Origin: Leptospira andrefontaineae
Lineage (GTDB): Bacteria > Spirochaetota > Leptospiria > Leptospirales > Leptospiraceae
Assembly: GCF_004770105.1 (NCBI RefSeq)
Contig: NZ_RQEY01000012.1
Coordinates: 186,001 to 250,000, forward strand
DNA length: 64,000 bases
Reading direction: 5' to 3'
Shown here: in pieces, positions 26,755 to 36,157 of the stretch
How positions within the stretch are numbered: the stretch's first letter is position 1
How the letters are laid out: each line of letters starts with the position of its first letter
The notes under the pieces: model-generated
What the model saw: the letters and a program-made list of their open reading frames with translations, nothing else
Database searches by the model: none
What the model was told of the DNA's origin: nothing
Position numbers and translations under genes: made by a program

Positions 26755-28896
26755 TTAAAAATATTTAACTAATGTGACTTGGTTTCCGGTGCTATTAAAT
26801 TTCACCAGATCGAATGTAGCTAAAGTAAGTGTGAGCCCTCGTCCATGAGTGATCCCTTCCGAATTCAATTTTTCCATACTACTTTTTTGAAGCCTAGCAT
26901 GATTAAAACCTTTCCCTTCATCCGTGATCCTTACTCCTATCCTGTCTCTGGATAGAGAATATTCTACTTTTACTTTTTTGGATTTATAATAAGGGTCCTT
27001 TTGCCTTTCCTGAACGAACCTGAAATAATTTCCGTCTGACATCGCCCTTGTTTTTTCTTCAAAGCTGATATTCAAATTTCCATGTTCGATTGCGTTGATG
27101 ATCATTTCCCTTAGGCAATTTCTCATCGCAGTAATCGTTCCTGGATCCACAAATCTGTACAAATTTGTAGTCATTCTTTGGCTTAAGAGTTCTGCATTCT
27201 GCAAATAATTATTCGCAGTGTAAACCGTCTTTTCATCATCTACATACCTGGACATCAAGTCTTGGTCAGGTTCGAAAGCTCTTCCTAAAATTTCTCTTTG
27301 GCCCTCATATTCCAAAATCTGGAATTGGACCTGTAACTCTTTAGGTTCTCTTAAATATTTCTGTAGGAATTCCCCTAAGAATCGAACTGGTTTTCCTTCG
27401 GAAGCAAGTTCTTCCAATTTTTCTAATACATATAATTTCTTGTACGCATCTTGTAATTCACCCGCCTTATAGATCAGTTCCATAAAGTTTTTGCCGATCA
27501 CTTCTTGGGGTTTAAATCCTATATGTTTGGAGACAGATCTGTTCGCTGCGAGAATATTCCAGTTTTGGTCTAAGGAGAATAGAAAGTCTTCTTCTACTTC
27601 GAATAAACTTCTATATTTCGCTTCCGATTCTTCTGCGTAGTTCCGTATATTTCCGAGTTCTTCTACTCTTTGTTTCAATTGGTCTGATAATCTTTTGATC
27701 CTATCAGCGAGTCCTAAGGATAGAAGGCTTACTTCCATCACTGAGCCTACTTGTATTCCCCACAAAGTGAAAAAATTATTCGGAAGTATCCCGAAAGATT
27801 TTAGGCCGAATAAAAAGCTGAAAAATAAAAAAGAAGACCAAGCGAATAAGAAGTATTTTGCCTCCCTTCTTCCCGCCAGTAAACATTGGACCCCATTGGA
27901 GATTAAAAATCCTAATGTAAAGAACATTAGAACCAAACTGCTCATGATAGCAGTTCTATATTCCCAAAGGAATAATGTGGAGATCATCCCCCCGAAACTA
28001 AGAGCAAAAAGTAGATAATATAATTTGGACGTTTTAGGAGTGTATTCCGGAGCATTTAAAAAAGATCTGCTGAATGCACCTGCAGTTAAGATCACTGAAA
28101 AAATGGAAAACGGCAGACTGTAGTTTGCCCATAAAACGGAACCTCTCCATAAATATTGGAAAGAAAGGCCGTTCAACGTAAACTGAAAGAGTATATAAGT
28201 TAATATATAAATAACATAATATAGATAACTTTTATCTTTAGTGGAAAACAACAGAAATAGATTATAGACCACCATGATCAACATGGAGCCGTAATATAAT
28301 CCGAGTGCGAGTTGTTCGGTAAAAGAATGTTCTATAAATTCGTTTTTAGAAAATGCCAGAAATGGCAATAGGATAGAGCTGGAACTTGCAATCCTAAAAT
28401 AGATCTCTCTTTTAGAGTCAGGCTCGTCCGAAAAAGGATACGCAAAATTTCGATGCTCGATCGGGCGAGTGCCGAATTCTCTCAAGTCTCCTGAATGATT
28501 GATTGCAGAATCGGAAGTTCTTCCAGAATACAAATCTACAAAATCTAAAAGTGCATAATCTATTTCTAAGATCCAATTTACAACTTTATCTGTTTGGTTC
28601 TCCGTCCGAAGACGAACCCATATCGCAGATTTAGAATATCCTAAACTGTTCTGGAAGATCTTTTCAGATCCTCCTTGGTCGAATATTCTTAATACTTCTT
28701 TAAATGACTTTTTACCTGTTTCGTCATGGTAAACGGAAAGATAAGGAAGAAGAGAAGAGCCATCCATCCTCTCTTCCAAGAAGAAACGATCCTTTTTTTC
28801 ATAGGTCAGACCTTCTCCCCAAATGGAAAAAGAGAAGAAGATCATCAAAAGAAAACTAGAGAAGATTATAGATCGAGTCTTGATTTCCTTTCGCAT
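26755..28896 (-). CDS. 7TMR-DISM sensor with PAS and anti-sigma-like ATPase domain
   Basis: The 713-residue protein has a signal peptide, an extracytoplasmic DISMED2 domain (about 35-185; LGYSKSAIWVRLRTENQT, DFVDLYSG), seven membrane helices (about 190-400), a PAS domain (about 425-530; IGFKPQEVIGKNFMELI) and a C-terminal HATPase of the RsbW/SpoIIAB-like type (about 590-713; EMIINAIEHGN for the N-box, DEGKGF for G1, HGRGLTL for G2). There is no His-phosphorylation box, so signalling probably runs through protein partners such as PP2C phosphatases or anti-sigma antagonists. Ligand unknown, often carbohydrate-like in the DISMED2 class. Confidence 0.85.
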   Translation of the reverse strand: MRKEIKTRSIIFSSFLLMIFFSFSIWGEGLTYEKKDRFFLEERMDGSSLLPYLSVYHDETGKKSFKEVLRIFDQGGSEKIFQNSLGYSKSAIWVRLRTENQTDKVVNWILEIDYALLDFVDLYSGRTSDSAINHSGDLREFGTRPIEHRNFAYPFSDEPDSKREIYFRIASSSSILLPFLAFSKNEFIEHSFTEQLALGLYYGSMLIMVVYNLFLLFSTKDKSYLYYVIYILTYILFQFTLNGLSFQYLWRGSVLWANYSLPFSIFSVILTAGAFSRSFLNAPEYTPKTSKLYYLLFALSFGGMISTLFLWEYRTAIMSSLVLMFFTLGFLISNGVQCLLAGRREAKYFLFAWSSFLFFSFLFGLKSFGILPNNFFTLWGIQVGSVMEVSLLSLGLADRIKRLSDQLKQRVEELGNIRNYAEESEAKYRSLFEVEEDFLFSLDQNWNILAANRSVSKHIGFKPQEVIGKNFMELIYKAGELQDAYKKLYVLEKLEELASEGKPVRFLGEFLQKYLREPKELQVQFQILEYEGQREILGRAFEPDQDLMSRYVDDEKTVYTANNYLQNAELLSQRMTTNLYRFVDPGTITAMRNCLREMIINAIEHGNLNISFEEKTRAMSDGNYFRFVQERQKDPYYKSKKVKVEYSLSRDRIGVRITDEGKGFNHARLQKSSMEKLNSEGITHGRGLTLTLATFDLVKFNSTGNQVTLVKYF

Positions 28897-28919
28897 GGGC
28901 TACAAATCGTTTGCAAATT

Positions 28920-30116
28920 TTAGAAAAAAGCGCCTACAAATTTTAGGATTTTATCAAAAATCTGTTTAGACACGATAAATGTCCCGATGCTACTTCCAAT
29001 CTGAGGGAGCATAAATACTAAGAAGATACGAGTTACCTTATTCTTCCAATATCCGCCGAAAGTTTCGGTATCTTCTCCTAATCTTTCGAAATCTTCTACC
29101 AACGGTTTTCTAAACCAAGATTCAGATAAAGCCGCTACCCAACCCGGTTTGATGATCGGGTTAAAGTTTCCAATTGGAGCAGCAATAAATGCAAGAAGAA
29201 TGGAGACTGGATGTGCAAGTGCGATGATAGCACCGATCGCGGCAAGTGTTCCCTTAACCAAGATCCATCTGATTAAAAATTCTTGACCTTCTTCCTTTCC
29301 TCCGAACCAGTAAAGTGCAGTGAATGCGGAGATAATGATCGCAGGAAATAATAAAGGACGAATTCGATCCCAGAAACCTTTTACAGGTTGAATATCTAAA
29401 TGATCAATATCCTTATCTTCTACGATATGTTTTACGATACCTTCTAAATGTCCTGCACCAACTACTGCGAAAATTTTCTTACCTACTGCAGCTTGTTGTC
29501 TGATCCTTTGCGCTAGGTACGCATCTCTTTCGTCTATGATCACATTTTTAACGGACTGATATCTGGCAGGAAGTTGTGAGAATAGATCCTTGAGTACATC
29601 ATCGGATTTCATCTCTTCTATTTTTTCAGGAGAGATCTCTTCTTTAACAATGAGTGAGCTAACCAAGGTGGAGAATAACATCATTCTACTCCAGAAACCT
29701 ACGTTCCACCATGCCCTTTTTAGAGTAGTGGAGATCTCCCGGTCGACTGGTACGATCTTAGCGTGGATCTTATTTCCTTCTTCGATCGCTTTTCTCATTT
29801 CGTCACCTGGACGAATGTTTCCGTAGCCTAGTTTTTTCTGGAAAGAAGAAAGGATTAGGCTGGAAAGAAGGAGCCACATCTTTCTTTCCTTAAACACTTT
29901 GAAAATATCTAATTTTTTCCAATGATCCGGATCCTGAACGGATCTCATTCTAGAAGCACAAAGTTCCACACAGACCGTGTCCGGTTTTTCTTCTTGGATA
30001 ATTCTAGAAACTTCATCTATACTTTTTTGGCTAATATGAGCCGTTCCCAAAATTGTGATCTGAGAACCGTTTAATTCCAAGGTGCGGATCGGTTCGGAGG
30101 AGGCGATTGTTTGCAA
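28920..30116 (-). CDS. TraB/PrgY family protein
   Basis: A 398-residue protein. The N-terminal cytoplasmic domain (about 15-245) has the TraB/Tiki-like signatures LGTAHISQKSIDEV, VCVELCASRM, VPVDREI and FAVVGAGHLEGI with the conserved His and Glu residues of this putative metalloprotease superfamily. About five membrane helices follow (about 255-395). In Enterococcus, PrgY/TraB lowers secreted pheromone peptide activity; in spirochaetes the role is unknown. Its end is 23 bases from the 7TMR gene. Confidence 0.85.
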   Translation of the reverse strand: MQTIASSEPIRTLELNGSQITILGTAHISQKSIDEVSRIIQEEKPDTVCVELCASRMRSVQDPDHWKKLDIFKVFKERKMWLLLSSLILSSFQKKLGYGNIRPGDEMRKAIEEGNKIHAKIVPVDREISTTLKRAWWNVGFWSRMMLFSTLVSSLIVKEEISPEKIEEMKSDDVLKDLFSQLPARYQSVKNVIIDERDAYLAQRIRQQAAVGKKIFAVVGAGHLEGIVKHIVEDKDIDHLDIQPVKGFWDRIRPLLFPAIIISAFTALYWFGGKEEGQEFLIRWILVKGTLAAIGAIIALAHPVSILLAFIAAPIGNFNPIIKPGWVAALSESWFRKPLVEDFERLGEDTETFGGYWKNKVTRIFLVFMLPQIGSSIGTFIVSKQIFDKILKFVGAFF

Positions 30117-30190
30117 GAGGGTCGATTTCCTTTCTTTACATACAGTTTCCTTTAAGCTGGATGATATGAAACTCTATTTTTCCTAAAAGA

Positions 30191-30204
30191 GTGGGAATTC
30201 CCAC
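30191..30204. repeat. GTNGGAANTCCNAC palindrome, copy 3
   Basis: GTGGGAATTCCCAC, perfect 14-bp palindrome in the divergent region between the TraB gene and cheD. The outer bases co-vary with copy 1 so that symmetry is kept, which points to selection on the palindrome itself. Confidence 0.6.
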
Positions 30205-30287
30205 AAGATTTTTAGAGGGTTAAATCGTCACATAATTCGATTCCCGCCCGGTAAAATTTCCGGGAAAAAAGATTTGAAGGAACTTCA

Positions 30288-30338
30288 ATGATCCTAAAAT
30301 ACTACCCGGTTATTACTGACAGAAAGTATGCTCAATAA
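30288..30338 (+). CDS. Possible 16-residue leader peptide overlapping cheD
   Basis: ATG 30288 opens a frame of 16 codons ([16 protein letters not shown]) that stops at 30338, 8 bases inside cheD. GAAGGA stands six bases before its ATG, a much better ribosome-binding site than the AGAAAG before cheD. It could couple ribosomes into cheD. Alternatively, the sequence is just leader mRNA; coding status unproven. Confidence 0.35.
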   Translation: MILKYYPVITDRKYAQ

Positions 30339-30834
30339 AGACGTAAAAATTATAAACGTCGGGATCGCGGATATCCAAGGAGGCCAGTCTCCTTCCATGA
30401 TCCGCACCACATTAGGTTCCTGCATCGGGGTCGTTTTTTATTCTCCGGAGAAGAAGGTAGGAGCTATGGCCCATATCATGCTCGCCAAAGATCCTTCCGG
30501 AAAAGATTCCTCCAAAAATCCCCATAAGTATGCAGAAACTGCTCTTCCGGAATTGGTAAAAAGAATGACGGAGTTAGGTTGTGGTAAGGGGGAATATTTC
30601 GCTCGTCTATTCGGAGGAGCTTCCATGTTCAAGGGAATGAACTCGAGTTTCCTACAGAACATTGGCGATTTGAACGTAAGTGTCGCAAAAGAATTTTTAG
30701 ATAAAGAAAAAATAACGTTACTAGTGGAAGACGTCGGAGGCCATGAAGGCAGAACGATTAGTCTCTATTTGGATGATGGCAGGATCCTTTTGAAGAAGGG
30801 CGGATTCGAAAAGTACCTTTATAAAGTCAGGTAA
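30328..30834 (+). CDS. cheD: Chemoreceptor glutamine deamidase CheD
   Basis: A 168-residue protein. The papain-like catalytic pair is visible: Cys32 in [12 protein letters not shown] and His49 in GAMAHIMLA, plus [22 protein letters not shown] and [10 protein letters not shown] characteristic of CheD. It deamidates glutamines of methyl-accepting chemotaxis proteins and can interact with CheC. It is 4 bases upstream of an HDOD gene, with no other chemotaxis gene in the window. Confidence 0.93.
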   Translation: MLNKDVKIINVGIADIQGGQSPSMIRTTLGSCIGVVFYSPEKKVGAMAHIMLAKDPSGKDSSKNPHKYAETALPELVKRMTELGCGKGEYFARLFGGASMFKGMNSSFLQNIGDLNVSVAKEFLDKEKITLLVEDVGGHEGRTISLYLDDGRILLKKGGFEKYLYKVR

Positions 30835-30838
30835 CGGA

Positions 30839-31690
30839 ATGAAAGAAAAGATAGATCAACTTTTTGAAAACGAAGCCCAGCTTCCTAAAATCTCCTCCGT
30901 AGTAAGTAAAGTTATGGAGATGGCGGGAAAACCGGACGTAGTCATCGCAGACCTGGCTAAGGAAATTTCTAAAGATCCTGGACTTACTGCTGCAGTGATC
31001 AAACTTTCCAACTCTGCATATTTCCGCCCTGCTAAACCTGTAAAAACTGTACAAGAATCGTTAATGACCCTCGGAATTAAGACAGTACAGGAAATCATTC
31101 TATTGAACGAAACCAAAGGGATTCTGAAAAAAGAACTGAAAGGTTATCAGGTAGATGGGGATTCCAACTGGATTCATTCTTTGATCGTAGCTGAGCTTGC
31201 TAAAAGGATCGCAGTTCAGAAAAAATTAAAAGTGGATAAGGATGTAGTATTTACTGCAGGACTTCTTCATAATATAGGAAAAGTAATACTAGCAGATTTC
31301 TTTCCCACAGTACTCATGCAATTCAGAACCGAATTACAAACCTACCAAGGGCCTTATACAGACTTGGAGGCAAAATTTTTCGGATACACTCACCAGGAAG
31401 CAGGAGCAAAACTTTTAGCAAAATGGAATTTCCCTGAGGAATTGATAGAAGTAGCCAGATATTATACTGAACCTGAAAAGGCCACTCAGTTCCCGGAACT
31501 AGTCTCTATCGTACATATCGCAAATTGTATCGTGATCCTTGGTGGAATGGGAATTGACATAGGCGGTTTGAAAATTCCACTCTCTTCTAAAGCCTTACAA
31601 AACGTAGGTGTGACAGAGGGAGATCTGCAAATGTACTACACTCTATTACCGGAGATGGCTAAACATATCGAAGAGTTGATCTCGGTTTGA
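30839..31690 (+). CDS. HDOD-domain signalling protein
   Basis: A 283-residue protein covered by an HDOD domain (about 10-210), with the features [36 protein letters not shown] and [15 protein letters not shown]. These domains resemble HD phosphohydrolases but commonly serve as regulatory scaffolds; here HN replaces HD in LLHNIG, so hydrolysis is doubtful. Its TGA overlaps the TTG start of the shikimate kinase gene. Linked to cheD, suggesting a role in motility or chemosensory control. Confidence 0.88.
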   Translation: MKEKIDQLFENEAQLPKISSVVSKVMEMAGKPDVVIADLAKEISKDPGLTAAVIKLSNSAYFRPAKPVKTVQESLMTLGIKTVQEIILLNETKGILKKELKGYQVDGDSNWIHSLIVAELAKRIAVQKKLKVDKDVVFTAGLLHNIGKVILADFFPTVLMQFRTELQTYQGPYTDLEAKFFGYTHQEAGAKLLAKWNFPEELIEVARYYTEPEKATQFPELVSIVHIANCIVILGGMGIDIGGLKIPLSSKALQNVGVTEGDLQMYYTLLPEMAKHIEELISV

Positions 31691-32226
31691 AAAACATCGC
31701 CCTGATCGGCCCTAGAGGTGTCGGAAAATCTAAAATCTCCCGCAAACTTTCCAAACTCACAGGCAAACCGGTAATCTCTACAGACATGATAGCTGTCTAC
31801 CTGACAGGTGGAGTGTCCATTCCTGACTTCGTAAAATCACATTCAGGAAATTGGAAACCTTTCCGTGACCTAGAATTCCAAATCCTAAAACAAGTCTCAG
31901 GTTCTCAAGATCTGATCTTGGATTGCGGCGGTGGGATCTTATTCGACCAAGACGAATCTGGTAAGGAAATTGTAAGTGAAAGAAAGACAAATATACTGAA
32001 AGAAACCTCGTTTGTGATCTCCCTTTCCAGAAAATCCGAATACTTAGTGGAAAAAATCCAGAACGATCCTACTCGTCCTCCTTTAAGTAGCGTTCTTTCT
32101 TATAAAACAATTTTAGAATCCAGATTACCTCAATACAGGGCTCATTCGGATATCCAGATTGCCTTAGATGACCGCAGTACGGAAGAAGTCTGCGAGGAAA
32201 TCCTACGCAGATCCGGCTGGGCATAA
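31687..32226 (+). CDS. aroK: Shikimate kinase
   Basis: A 179-residue P-loop kinase. Motifs: Walker A GPRGVGKS (8-15), shikimate-binding STD (Asp33), the GGG loop DCGGGILF (about 79-86) and the lid RPPL with Arg. It phosphorylates shikimate in chorismate and aromatic amino-acid synthesis. The start is TTG (31687), overlapping the HDOD stop (TTGA). The motif order and length fit AroK, although it is somewhat divergent (STDM where many have DTD). Confidence 0.82.
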   Translation: MKNIALIGPRGVGKSKISRKLSKLTGKPVISTDMIAVYLTGGVSIPDFVKSHSGNWKPFRDLEFQILKQVSGSQDLILDCGGGILFDQDESGKEIVSERKTNILKETSFVISLSRKSEYLVEKIQNDPTRPPLSSVLSYKTILESRLPQYRAHSDIQIALDDRSTEEVCEEILRRSGWA

Positions 32227-32465
32227 TACAAATAGGGCGATCTGCTCTTTCCTTGAACGCCCAAATTTACAAGATATTACAAAAATCATAAATATCTTTA
32301 CGACTTTCTAATGGAATTAGAATCTTCGTTATAACCGGATGAGAAAAATATCATTCCAAAAAGTTCAAATCCGCTGTTGGAACTCCAACAGATCGGAATA
32401 CGGAATTTTAGGGCATCCGGATACACAAAATATAAAAATGATACAGTTAGCACTAGAGGTCCGAG
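32227..32465. other. Intergenic region before the recombinase gene
   Basis: About 240 AT-rich bases with no gene seen. Contains the palindrome at 32374-32391. A weak GGGCG/CGCCC pairing lies just after the shikimate kinase stop. No dif-like XerCD site recognised. Confidence 0.4.
32374..32391. repeat. GTNGGAANTCCNAC palindrome, copy 4
   Basis: CTGTTGGAACTCCAACAG, 18 bases, symmetric except for the centre; its core 32376-32389 follows the pattern of the other three copies. It lies 75 bases upstream of the tyrosine recombinase start. Confidence 0.6.
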
Positions 32466-33359
32466 ATGATAGATACGGAGGTCCCGAAGAAGAATAAGTC
32501 TTCCTTCGAGAAACTAGTAAAGGTAATTCGGCAAAGAAATTATAAAAAGGCGACCGAATACACTTACCTAAGATATAATTTGGACTTTCTTTTGTTCGCG
32601 GACAAACCCGCGGAAAAAGTAGTTACGAAAGATATCGAAAAGTACATAGAATATTTAAGGAAGAAGAAGGTTTCATCTTCCACGATCCAGATAAACATCA
32701 GTTCTTTAAAAATGTTTTTTGAAGAAGTTCTGGATATGAACGTATTCGAAGACTTTAGAAGACCTGCAAGGGAGTACAAAACCCCTAAGGTCCTGAACCA
32801 AAAAGAGATTACACTTCTTTTAGAGACTGCATCAGAGTCTCCGAGATCCCATCTTCTCTGTGCGTTAGCCTATTATGCTGGCCTACGAGTGGGAGAGATC
32901 ATTCGTTTAAAATGGGGACAATTCGATCTTTCTAAAAAAACGATCAAAGTGGACTCCCCTATCCCGACTCAAAACAGAACCGTTTTGATGGATGGAGAAT
33001 TACAAAAGATCTTGAAGAAATTCGAAAAGGAAGTTGGAACCGAGAAAAGTTCCTATTTGTTTCCAGGTAAATACCAAGGCACTCATTTGACTTCCAGAAA
33101 CGTAGAACGTTTAGTCGGAGATCTGGCAAAGTATGCAGGGATCAAAGCCCAAGTTACCTTGTTTACACTCAGACATAGTAGAGCAATCCACCAATTGGCG
33201 GAAGGCAAAAGTCTGGAAGATATTAGGGAGTTTTTAGGTCATAAAAGTCTTGCGACCACGGAAAGTTACCTTCCAATTCGCAAAAACCTAAGGCCTCAGG
33301 TTAGACAAAAACATATCCAAGACGCTTTGAAAGAAATTAAGAAGAAGTACAAGTATTAA
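32466..33359 (+). CDS. Tyrosine recombinase (XerC/XerD-like) with altered HxxR box
   Basis: The 297-residue protein has an N-terminal SAM-like core-binding domain (about 12-95) and a C-terminal catalytic domain (about 108-290). Catalytic residues visible: Arg141 (AGLRVGE), Arg236 and His237 (TLRHSRAIH), His259 (FLGHKS) and the nucleophile Tyr268 (TTESYLPI). The usual His of the HxxR box is Phe233 (VTLFTLRHS instead of VTPHTLRHS). Length and layout suit a chromosome-dimer or integrase-type Xer protein; the His change leaves activity uncertain. No element boundary or att site was found around it. Confidence 0.85.
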   Translation: MIDTEVPKKNKSSFEKLVKVIRQRNYKKATEYTYLRYNLDFLLFADKPAEKVVTKDIEKYIEYLRKKKVSSSTIQINISSLKMFFEEVLDMNVFEDFRRPAREYKTPKVLNQKEITLLLETASESPRSHLLCALAYYAGLRVGEIIRLKWGQFDLSKKTIKVDSPIPTQNRTVLMDGELQKILKKFEKEVGTEKSSYLFPGKYQGTHLTSRNVERLVGDLAKYAGIKAQVTLFTLRHSRAIHQLAEGKSLEDIREFLGHKSLATTESYLPIRKNLRPQVRQKHIQDALKEIKKKYKY

Positions 33360-33363
33360 AGAC

Positions 33364-34776
33364 TTATCCGGCCGGAGTGCCGGAACTTCTTCTTTTTTGA
33401 ATATTCTTTTTTCTTGATAGAAGTTCCTGTATTTTTGCATGAACTTCGGAAGTCAGTTCCATTCTGGTAAAGATCAAAGAAGCTATAACAAATAAACTTC
33501 CTACAATAGGTCCAAATATTAAAGTTATTCTCCAGCCAAGTTCCGGGTTTTGAATCTGTGCCCCTGCCTGGTATCCGATTGTTTCTAATAAAAATCCTAA
33601 AAATGCGAAGCCGATAGCCCGAATGATCTTGGTTGCCATCTTCCAAAATCCAAAATAGGCACCTTCTCTTTTTTCTCCTGTCAGAAGTTCGTCATAATCC
33701 ACTACATCTGCCACCAACGAATCGAAAAGAAGAATGGATCCCGCAAACATCCCGCCAAGAAATGCGGCAATCAACGGTACCTCATAAGATCCTTGGGGCA
33801 AGATAGGATACAAGATGATTGTCATAACTCCAAGTAGGAAACTTCCCCAAAATGCAGGTCTCTTCTTCCCGAATTTTTTTGCTAAGTACACCCAAAGTGG
33901 AATAGAGATCGTAAGAAAGAAAACAAAAGGAAGAAGGATACGTACCACCACTTGAGAATCCTCGAGCAGTAATCTTTCCTTATAGTACAAAAGTCCCAAA
34001 GAAGAATTTAAGGTCCTTGCAGCAGTTGCGACTATAAACGCTAAAAGTAAAGGCAGAAAATAACGATTTCTTAATATAAAACTTGCAGATTGAAAAAAGG
34101 ATAAGATATTTTCTCCGACAGAAATATGGTTTGTTAAAGGTTTACGATATGGAAAATCTCTCCCTTTCGTAAAAATATAAGAAAAATAAGAAACAAAACA
34201 TAATATAACCCAGATACTCCCGGAAGAAAAACTCCTGGATACAAATCCGTCTTTCCCGAATGAAACCCAGATCGCAGGAAGAAGTAGTCCCGACAAAAGA
34301 CCAAGATTAGCAAAAAATAATCTCCAACCAAAGATCCGATTTCTTTCTCCAGGCGTAACACTGATCTCACCTCCTAAGCTAATATGAGGAACCGCGATCA
34401 TTGTCATAAATGTATTCGTAAGAAAGTATGTGATTACCAAGTACAAAAACTTATGACCTTGGGTTTCCAACTCAGGAGGGGTGAAAAGAAAGTAAGCGCC
34501 CAATCCAAGCAAAAATCCGCCGATTAAAATATAAGGCCTTCTTCTTCCATTTGCGAAACTAGTTCGATCTGAGATATATCCCATAATAGGATCGCTGATC
34601 GCATCCCATAAGATAGCAATCAACATCGCCAAACCGAATAAAGAAGGTTTTAATCCTACTGTAGAAACATAAAAATCCAGAAGATAGATCTGGGCCATGG
34701 TTTCCACGGCAGTGATACCCACTTCTGCAGAAGCGTAACCTGCCATGGTACGATTCGAAAGAGTTTGTTCTTTCAT
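33364..34776 (-). CDS. GPH (glycoside-pentoside-hexuronide):cation symporter family transporter
   Basis: A 470-residue MFS-type protein with about 12 membrane helices. The start region GYASAEVGITAVETMAQIYLLDFY and AILWDAISDPIMGYISDRT (the GPH/MelB cation-site motif with two Asp) are diagnostic, as is GRRRPYILIG. It likely imports a sugar or related compound with Na+ or H+. Leptospira poorly uses sugars, so the natural substrate may be a nucleoside, lipid or glycoside; unknown. Ends convergently 4 bases from the recombinase gene. Confidence 0.87.
   Translation of the reverse strand: MKEQTLSNRTMAGYASAEVGITAVETMAQIYLLDFYVSTVGLKPSLFGLAMLIAILWDAISDPIMGYISDRTSFANGRRRPYILIGGFLLGLGAYFLFTPPELETQGHKFLYLVITYFLTNTFMTMIAVPHISLGGEISVTPGERNRIFGWRLFFANLGLLSGLLLPAIWVSFGKDGFVSRSFSSGSIWVILCFVSYFSYIFTKGRDFPYRKPLTNHISVGENILSFFQSASFILRNRYFLPLLLAFIVATAARTLNSSLGLLYYKERLLLEDSQVVVRILLPFVFFLTISIPLWVYLAKKFGKKRPAFWGSFLLGVMTIILYPILPQGSYEVPLIAAFLGGMFAGSILLFDSLVADVVDYDELLTGEKREGAYFGFWKMATKIIRAIGFAFLGFLLETIGYQAGAQIQNPELGWRITLIFGPIVGSLFVIASLIFTRMELTSEVHAKIQELLSRKKNIQKRRSSGTPAG
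33367..33398 (+). terminator. Terminator of the recombinase gene
   Basis: TCCGGC (33367-33372) pairs with GCCGGA (33379-33384) across 6 bases and is followed by ACTTCTTCTTTTTT. It begins 8 bases after the recombinase stop and lies inside the 3' end of the convergent transporter gene. Confidence 0.6.
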
Positions 34777-34821
34777 AGAATAAAACTTTTTTCCAAAAAC
34801 TACTGTGAGAGTTATCTTAAC

Positions 34822-36111
34822 TTAATTGATAAAAGTTTTCCAAGTACCACTCAATTTGCCGGAACGAACCAGATAGATCTCTCCCATCTCCGCCATTACC
34901 TTTTCACTTTGTGTAGGTCTAAAAAACACATGATCGTCTGGATCTAAGGAAGTCGCCTTAGATCCATTTAGAATACTTTGGTTGGTGCTTGACCCGAATA
35001 AAGAATTGTCCTCGAGTCCTTTTGGAGATTCTTTTTTCGCGGAGAATGCTCCTCCGTAAATAAAGTACGTTACTTCTTGGTTCGGATTCCAGATCGGAAA
35101 TAGAAAGGATAAAGATTCCAAGAAAGGAATTTTAGTCCCTTCTAATTTTTTCAAAACTGGAGTTGCGATATACACTGCAGGACTATGTTCTTCTAAACTT
35201 TCCACATCGAAGTCTGTAGGTTTTACCAAGGCGGAACCTAAGGATACATCGTTAACCACTCCTGGATTTTTTTGATAGAAGCTATAAGTTTTACTTCCTC
35301 CACCGTTAAATATTAGGTCCTTTTGGAATAAATTCGGGAACTTTTCCTTTCCTAACTTTACGAAATTAGAATATTTATCTAATGAGTTTAAGAGGGACTT
35401 TTCCATGGCGGAGATCTTATCTCCAAAGATCACGGGAACAGAAGCAACATGTGGTTCGTATCCCATATAACCGGAAAGTTCTAGATTTTTAGGATTTGTA
35501 TGTAGGATTTCCAACGCGGAAATAGAATCTTCCGGTTTAGAAAATCCTCCTCTGTGTAATCCAATATCGATCTCTAAACTTAGTTTTAATTTTAGGTCCT
35601 TCTTCTTTGCAAAATCTAAGTATTGACTGACGCGAGTAGAAGTATCTACCAACCATTGTACATTTTGAAAATTCTCTTTTTTGGTTTTGGAGTATATATT
35701 TTCCAAAGCGGCGATCGGCATCGGTTTTCCCAAAAGAATATCAAATTTTTGGAATTCTGGATCATTCAATAACATGATGATATCACCGGAATGAAATACC
35801 ATCAATCTTTTGGAACCCGTTGCATTTACGATATACTTAAGTAGATCCAAAGAAGGAAGAGATTTTACCACAACTCTATAAGATAAAGGTGGTTTGATCT
35901 TTTCTTTCAGAAGTTTTAGATTCGAATCCAAACGATCTAAGTCGAGTAATACGATCGGTTTCCCTGGACCATTTTGTTTGAGTTCAGTATTTAGATCCTG
36001 GAAATACGAGGTGTAAGAAGCGCCGTTATCTTTGGGCTTAATAAAAACAATTAGTAAAAGTGCGACTGCAAAGATCCAAAGTAATCCGTGATTAGACCCT
36101 TTTCTATACAT
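34822..36111 (-). CDS. Membrane-anchored alanine-racemase-fold (D-threonine-aldolase-like) PLP protein
   Basis: A 429-residue protein with an N-terminal membrane segment (about 9-24) and a fold-type III PLP barrel. The candidate PLP lysine is in YRVVVKSLPS (about 85), and EIDIGLHRGGF and GYMGYEPHVAS are typical of D-threonine aldolase/D-serine dehydratase-like members. The anchor is unusual for this family, which is mostly cytoplasmic, and would place the enzyme in the periplasm. Its chemistry (racemase, aldolase or dehydratase) cannot be chosen. Separate from the transporter by 45 bases on the same strand. Confidence 0.75.
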   Translation of the reverse strand: MYRKGSNHGLLWIFAVALLLIVFIKPKDNGASYTSYFQDLNTELKQNGPGKPIVLLDLDRLDSNLKLLKEKIKPPLSYRVVVKSLPSLDLLKYIVNATGSKRLMVFHSGDIIMLLNDPEFQKFDILLGKPMPIAALENIYSKTKKENFQNVQWLVDTSTRVSQYLDFAKKKDLKLKLSLEIDIGLHRGGFSKPEDSISALEILHTNPKNLELSGYMGYEPHVASVPVIFGDKISAMEKSLLNSLDKYSNFVKLGKEKFPNLFQKDLIFNGGGSKTYSFYQKNPGVVNDVSLGSALVKPTDFDVESLEEHSPAVYIATPVLKKLEGTKIPFLESLSFLFPIWNPNQEVTYFIYGGAFSAKKESPKGLEDNSLFGSSTNQSILNGSKATSLDPDDHVFFRPTQSEKVMAEMGEIYLVRSGKLSGTWKTFIN

Positions 36112-36157
36112 CCTAAATTCTCCTCTGAAAAACCAGATCGGATTTTAGAATGTTAGA

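Noticed and set aside
33360..33400. An attachment site or integrated-element boundary at the recombinase gene
   Set aside because: No tRNA gene, no flanking direct repeats and no neighbouring phage or plasmid genes; the gene looks chromosomal.
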